Positions 20,208-21,614 of a stretch of DNA of 21,614 nucleotides are shown in pieces. The stretch spans positions 1 to 21,614 of IMG/VR virus record IMGVR_UViG_3300007541_000272; one strand, given 5' to 3'. Every line of letters begins with the position of its first letter. Within the stretch, counting starts at the first letter, position 1. Both the position numbers and the translations under genes were made by a program. The notes beneath the pieces are model-generated. The model did no database searches, was not told the DNA's origin, and saw nothing but the letters and a program-made list of their open reading frames with translations. This DNA is from a virus.

Positions 20208-21614
20208 ATGAAGAAAATTAAATTAAAGTACGAACCTAGGAAGCAGCAGGTTGAGATATTAGATTTCGTAAAAAGGTCAATCGATTCAGATAAAAAGTTC
20301 ATGATGATCGATGCTCCAACCGGGGTTGGCAAATCATTCGCAGCGGTTATGATAGCTGATTGGTACTCAAAGGAGGTCAATCCGGATGCCAAAATAGACA
20401 TCTTAACCAATAGTAAAATTCTCCAGGATCAATATACTAAGGATTTCGACTTCATATCGTCAATTAAAGGCAGTAACTCATATTGGTGTAAAAATAACAT
20501 GATGAACTGTGGAGAGTCTAAAGCCTTTAATAAACTTAAGAATTCTAGATGCCAGTCGTGTCCCCATTCAATTGCCCAATCTGCGTTCATAAACAACAGG
20601 GTCGGGCTGACTAATTTCCATCTCATTACTGCCTATTCTATGTACAGTCCCGACTTGCTAGATGAAAGAGGAGCCCGGCTCTTAATCATAGATGAAGCAC
20701 ATGCGTTCGAGGAAACATTCTGTGATTTTATATCATCAACGGTTTCCCAGAGGTCCCTGTCCCTATTTGACATTTGGGAGGATTGGATGGCCAAGGATTT
20801 AGATGAGATTAATAATCTAAATCAACTTTCTGAATATATCAGCCGGATTATAATTCCAAGAATGTCCCTGAAGATAAACGAACTATTGGAGGAGGCAAAA
20901 GAGACTCGTGGAAAAAAGAAGAGGGCTGAAATGGTAAAGAAAGCAGATATTTGCGACAAGACGATGTGTAAATATAATAGGTTCGTAGGGGACCGGGCGA
21001 ATTACAGTACAAACTGGATTTTCGAAAAGGATCTAGATCAAAGCGGAAACACTCGAATCTTGGTAGAACCAATATGGGGAAGCCAATATCTTAAGGAGAT
21101 GTTTTGGGATAAGTATGATCATGTGATACTAATGTCAGGCACAATACTCAATCCTGATATGCTGAGCAAAATGCTTGGAATAGAGAATGAATCTAGAGAT
21201 TATATCGCTCTTCCGTGTCCGTTCCCAAAAGAGAATCGACCTATCATATACGTAAAGTTTGGAAAGATGTCGTACTATGAAAAGGCAGATACCTTTAAGA
21301 GGGCAGTTCCAATCATTAAGAAAATACTGGAGAGAAACTCTAAGAACAAAGGTATCATACATACCGGTAACTATCAGTTCAATAAATGGATTCAAAACTC
21401 AATAAAGAACAAGAGACTCCTGATTCACGATTCATCGACTCGAGAAAAGATGTTAGATCATCATCTTAGATCCGAGCTCGAGACTGTCCTGGTGTCTCCT
21501 TCCATGATGAATGGAGTGGACTTAAAGGACGAGCTATCAAGATTTCAAATCATCCTAAAGGTTCCTTTTCCAAACCTAATGAGCAGTAAGATCAAAAAGA
21601 GACTTGAAACCAAC
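20208..21614 (+). CDS. DinG/XPD-like iron-sulfur DNA helicase, partial (runs off right edge)
   Basis: Superfamily 2 DNA helicase of the Rad3/XPD/DinG group; 469 residues are visible and the frame stays open at the window end. Walker A is APTGVGKS (36-43). The iron-sulfur domain has four Cys at the expected place between motifs I and II: C94, C101, C115 and C118. Motif II is DEAH (162-165). Motif III-like LMSGTIL and, near the end, 'VSPSMMNGVDLKDELSRFQI' followed by KVPFPN match the DinG motif V and VI region. The Fe-S cluster is needed for unwinding in this family. T4 itself has no such gene, while many other large phages do. The likely role is unwinding forks, R-loops or repair intermediates. 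It starts its own transcription unit. Confidence 0.9.
   Translation, partial: MKKIKLKYEPRKQQVEILDFVKRSIDSDKKFMMIDAPTGVGKSFAAVMIADWYSKEVNPDAKIDILTNSKILQDQYTKDFDFISSIKGSNSYWCKNNMMNCGESKAFNKLKNSRCQSCPHSIAQSAFINNRVGLTNFHLITAYSMYSPDLLDERGARLLIIDEAHAFEETFCDFISSTVSQRSLSLFDIWEDWMAKDLDEINNLNQLSEYISRIIIPRMSLKINELLEEAKETRGKKKRAEMVKKADICDKTMCKYNRFVGDRANYSTNWIFEKDLDQSGNTRILVEPIWGSQYLKEMFWDKYDHVILMSGTILNPDMLSKMLGIENESRDYIALPCPFPKENRPIIYVKFGKMSYYEKADTFKRAVPIIKKILERNSKNKGIIHTGNYQFNKWIQNSIKNKRLLIHDSSTREKMLDHHLRSELETVLVSPSMMNGVDLKDELSRFQIILKVPFPNLMSSKIKKRLETN

Noticed and set aside
20183-21395. Several short minus-strand open frames at the right end
   Set aside because: All lie opposite the continuous helicase frame that runs from 20208 to the window edge.

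Overview
The window looks like part of the genome of a T4-like contractile-tailed phage (myovirus), probably infecting a Bacteroidetes/Flavobacteria-type host. The phage assignment rests on recognisable T4 counterparts: tail sheath gp18, tail tube gp19, dCTPase/dUTPase gp56, DNA polymerase gp43 (N-terminal half only), UvsX recombinase, replicative helicase gp41, the gp47/gp46 nuclease pair, a thymidylate synthase/dCMP hydroxymethylase family enzyme and dCMP deaminase. The host guess is an inference from AT-rich DNA, A-rich leaders without a clear Shine-Dalgarno sequence, and Sec signal peptides of Bacteroidetes style.

Layout. Positions 1-3328 (minus strand) hold the start of a secreted protein gene, a hairpin terminator and a very long tail sheath gene. 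Positions 3442-15694 (plus strand) are a tightly packed block for replication, recombination and nucleotide metabolism: gp56, a zinc-ribbon protein, the gp43 N-terminal half, three unknown proteins, UvsX, a small protein, gp41, two unknown proteins, gp47, gp46, the TS-family enzyme, a small membrane protein, dCMP deaminase and an unknown protein. Positions 15699-18013 (minus strand) are a virion block containing the tail tube gene and four small unknown genes. From 18100 come a secreted protein gene (+), a bidirectional terminator, a minus-strand gene, a NEIL1-like DNA glycosylase gene (+) and a DinG/XPD-like iron-sulfur helicase gene (+) that runs off the right edge.

Regulation. Two promoter-like motifs recur. 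A T4-late-like core, (A/G/T)ATAAATA, lies 20-24 nt before the start codons of four minus-strand genes and of one plus-strand secreted protein gene. A GTATAAT or GTATTAT core precedes the plus-strand transcription units at gp56, uvsX, the TS-family gene, both genes after 18100 and the helicase. An approximately 86-bp divergent promoter region is present in two copies (18014-18099 and 19204-19291).

The most interesting points are: a family-B polymerase that stops between motif A and motif B with no C-terminal half in the window; a TS-family enzyme with Asp where thymidylate synthases have the dUMP-selecting Asn, predicting dCMP as substrate and possibly cytosine-modified DNA; a phage glycosylase that resembles animal NEIL1, including a zincless finger; and four late genes whose N-termini share a short aromatic motif resembling the T4 capsid-targeting sequence. 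No tRNA, CRISPR array or insertion sequence was seen, and no gene-free stretch exceeds 300 bases.
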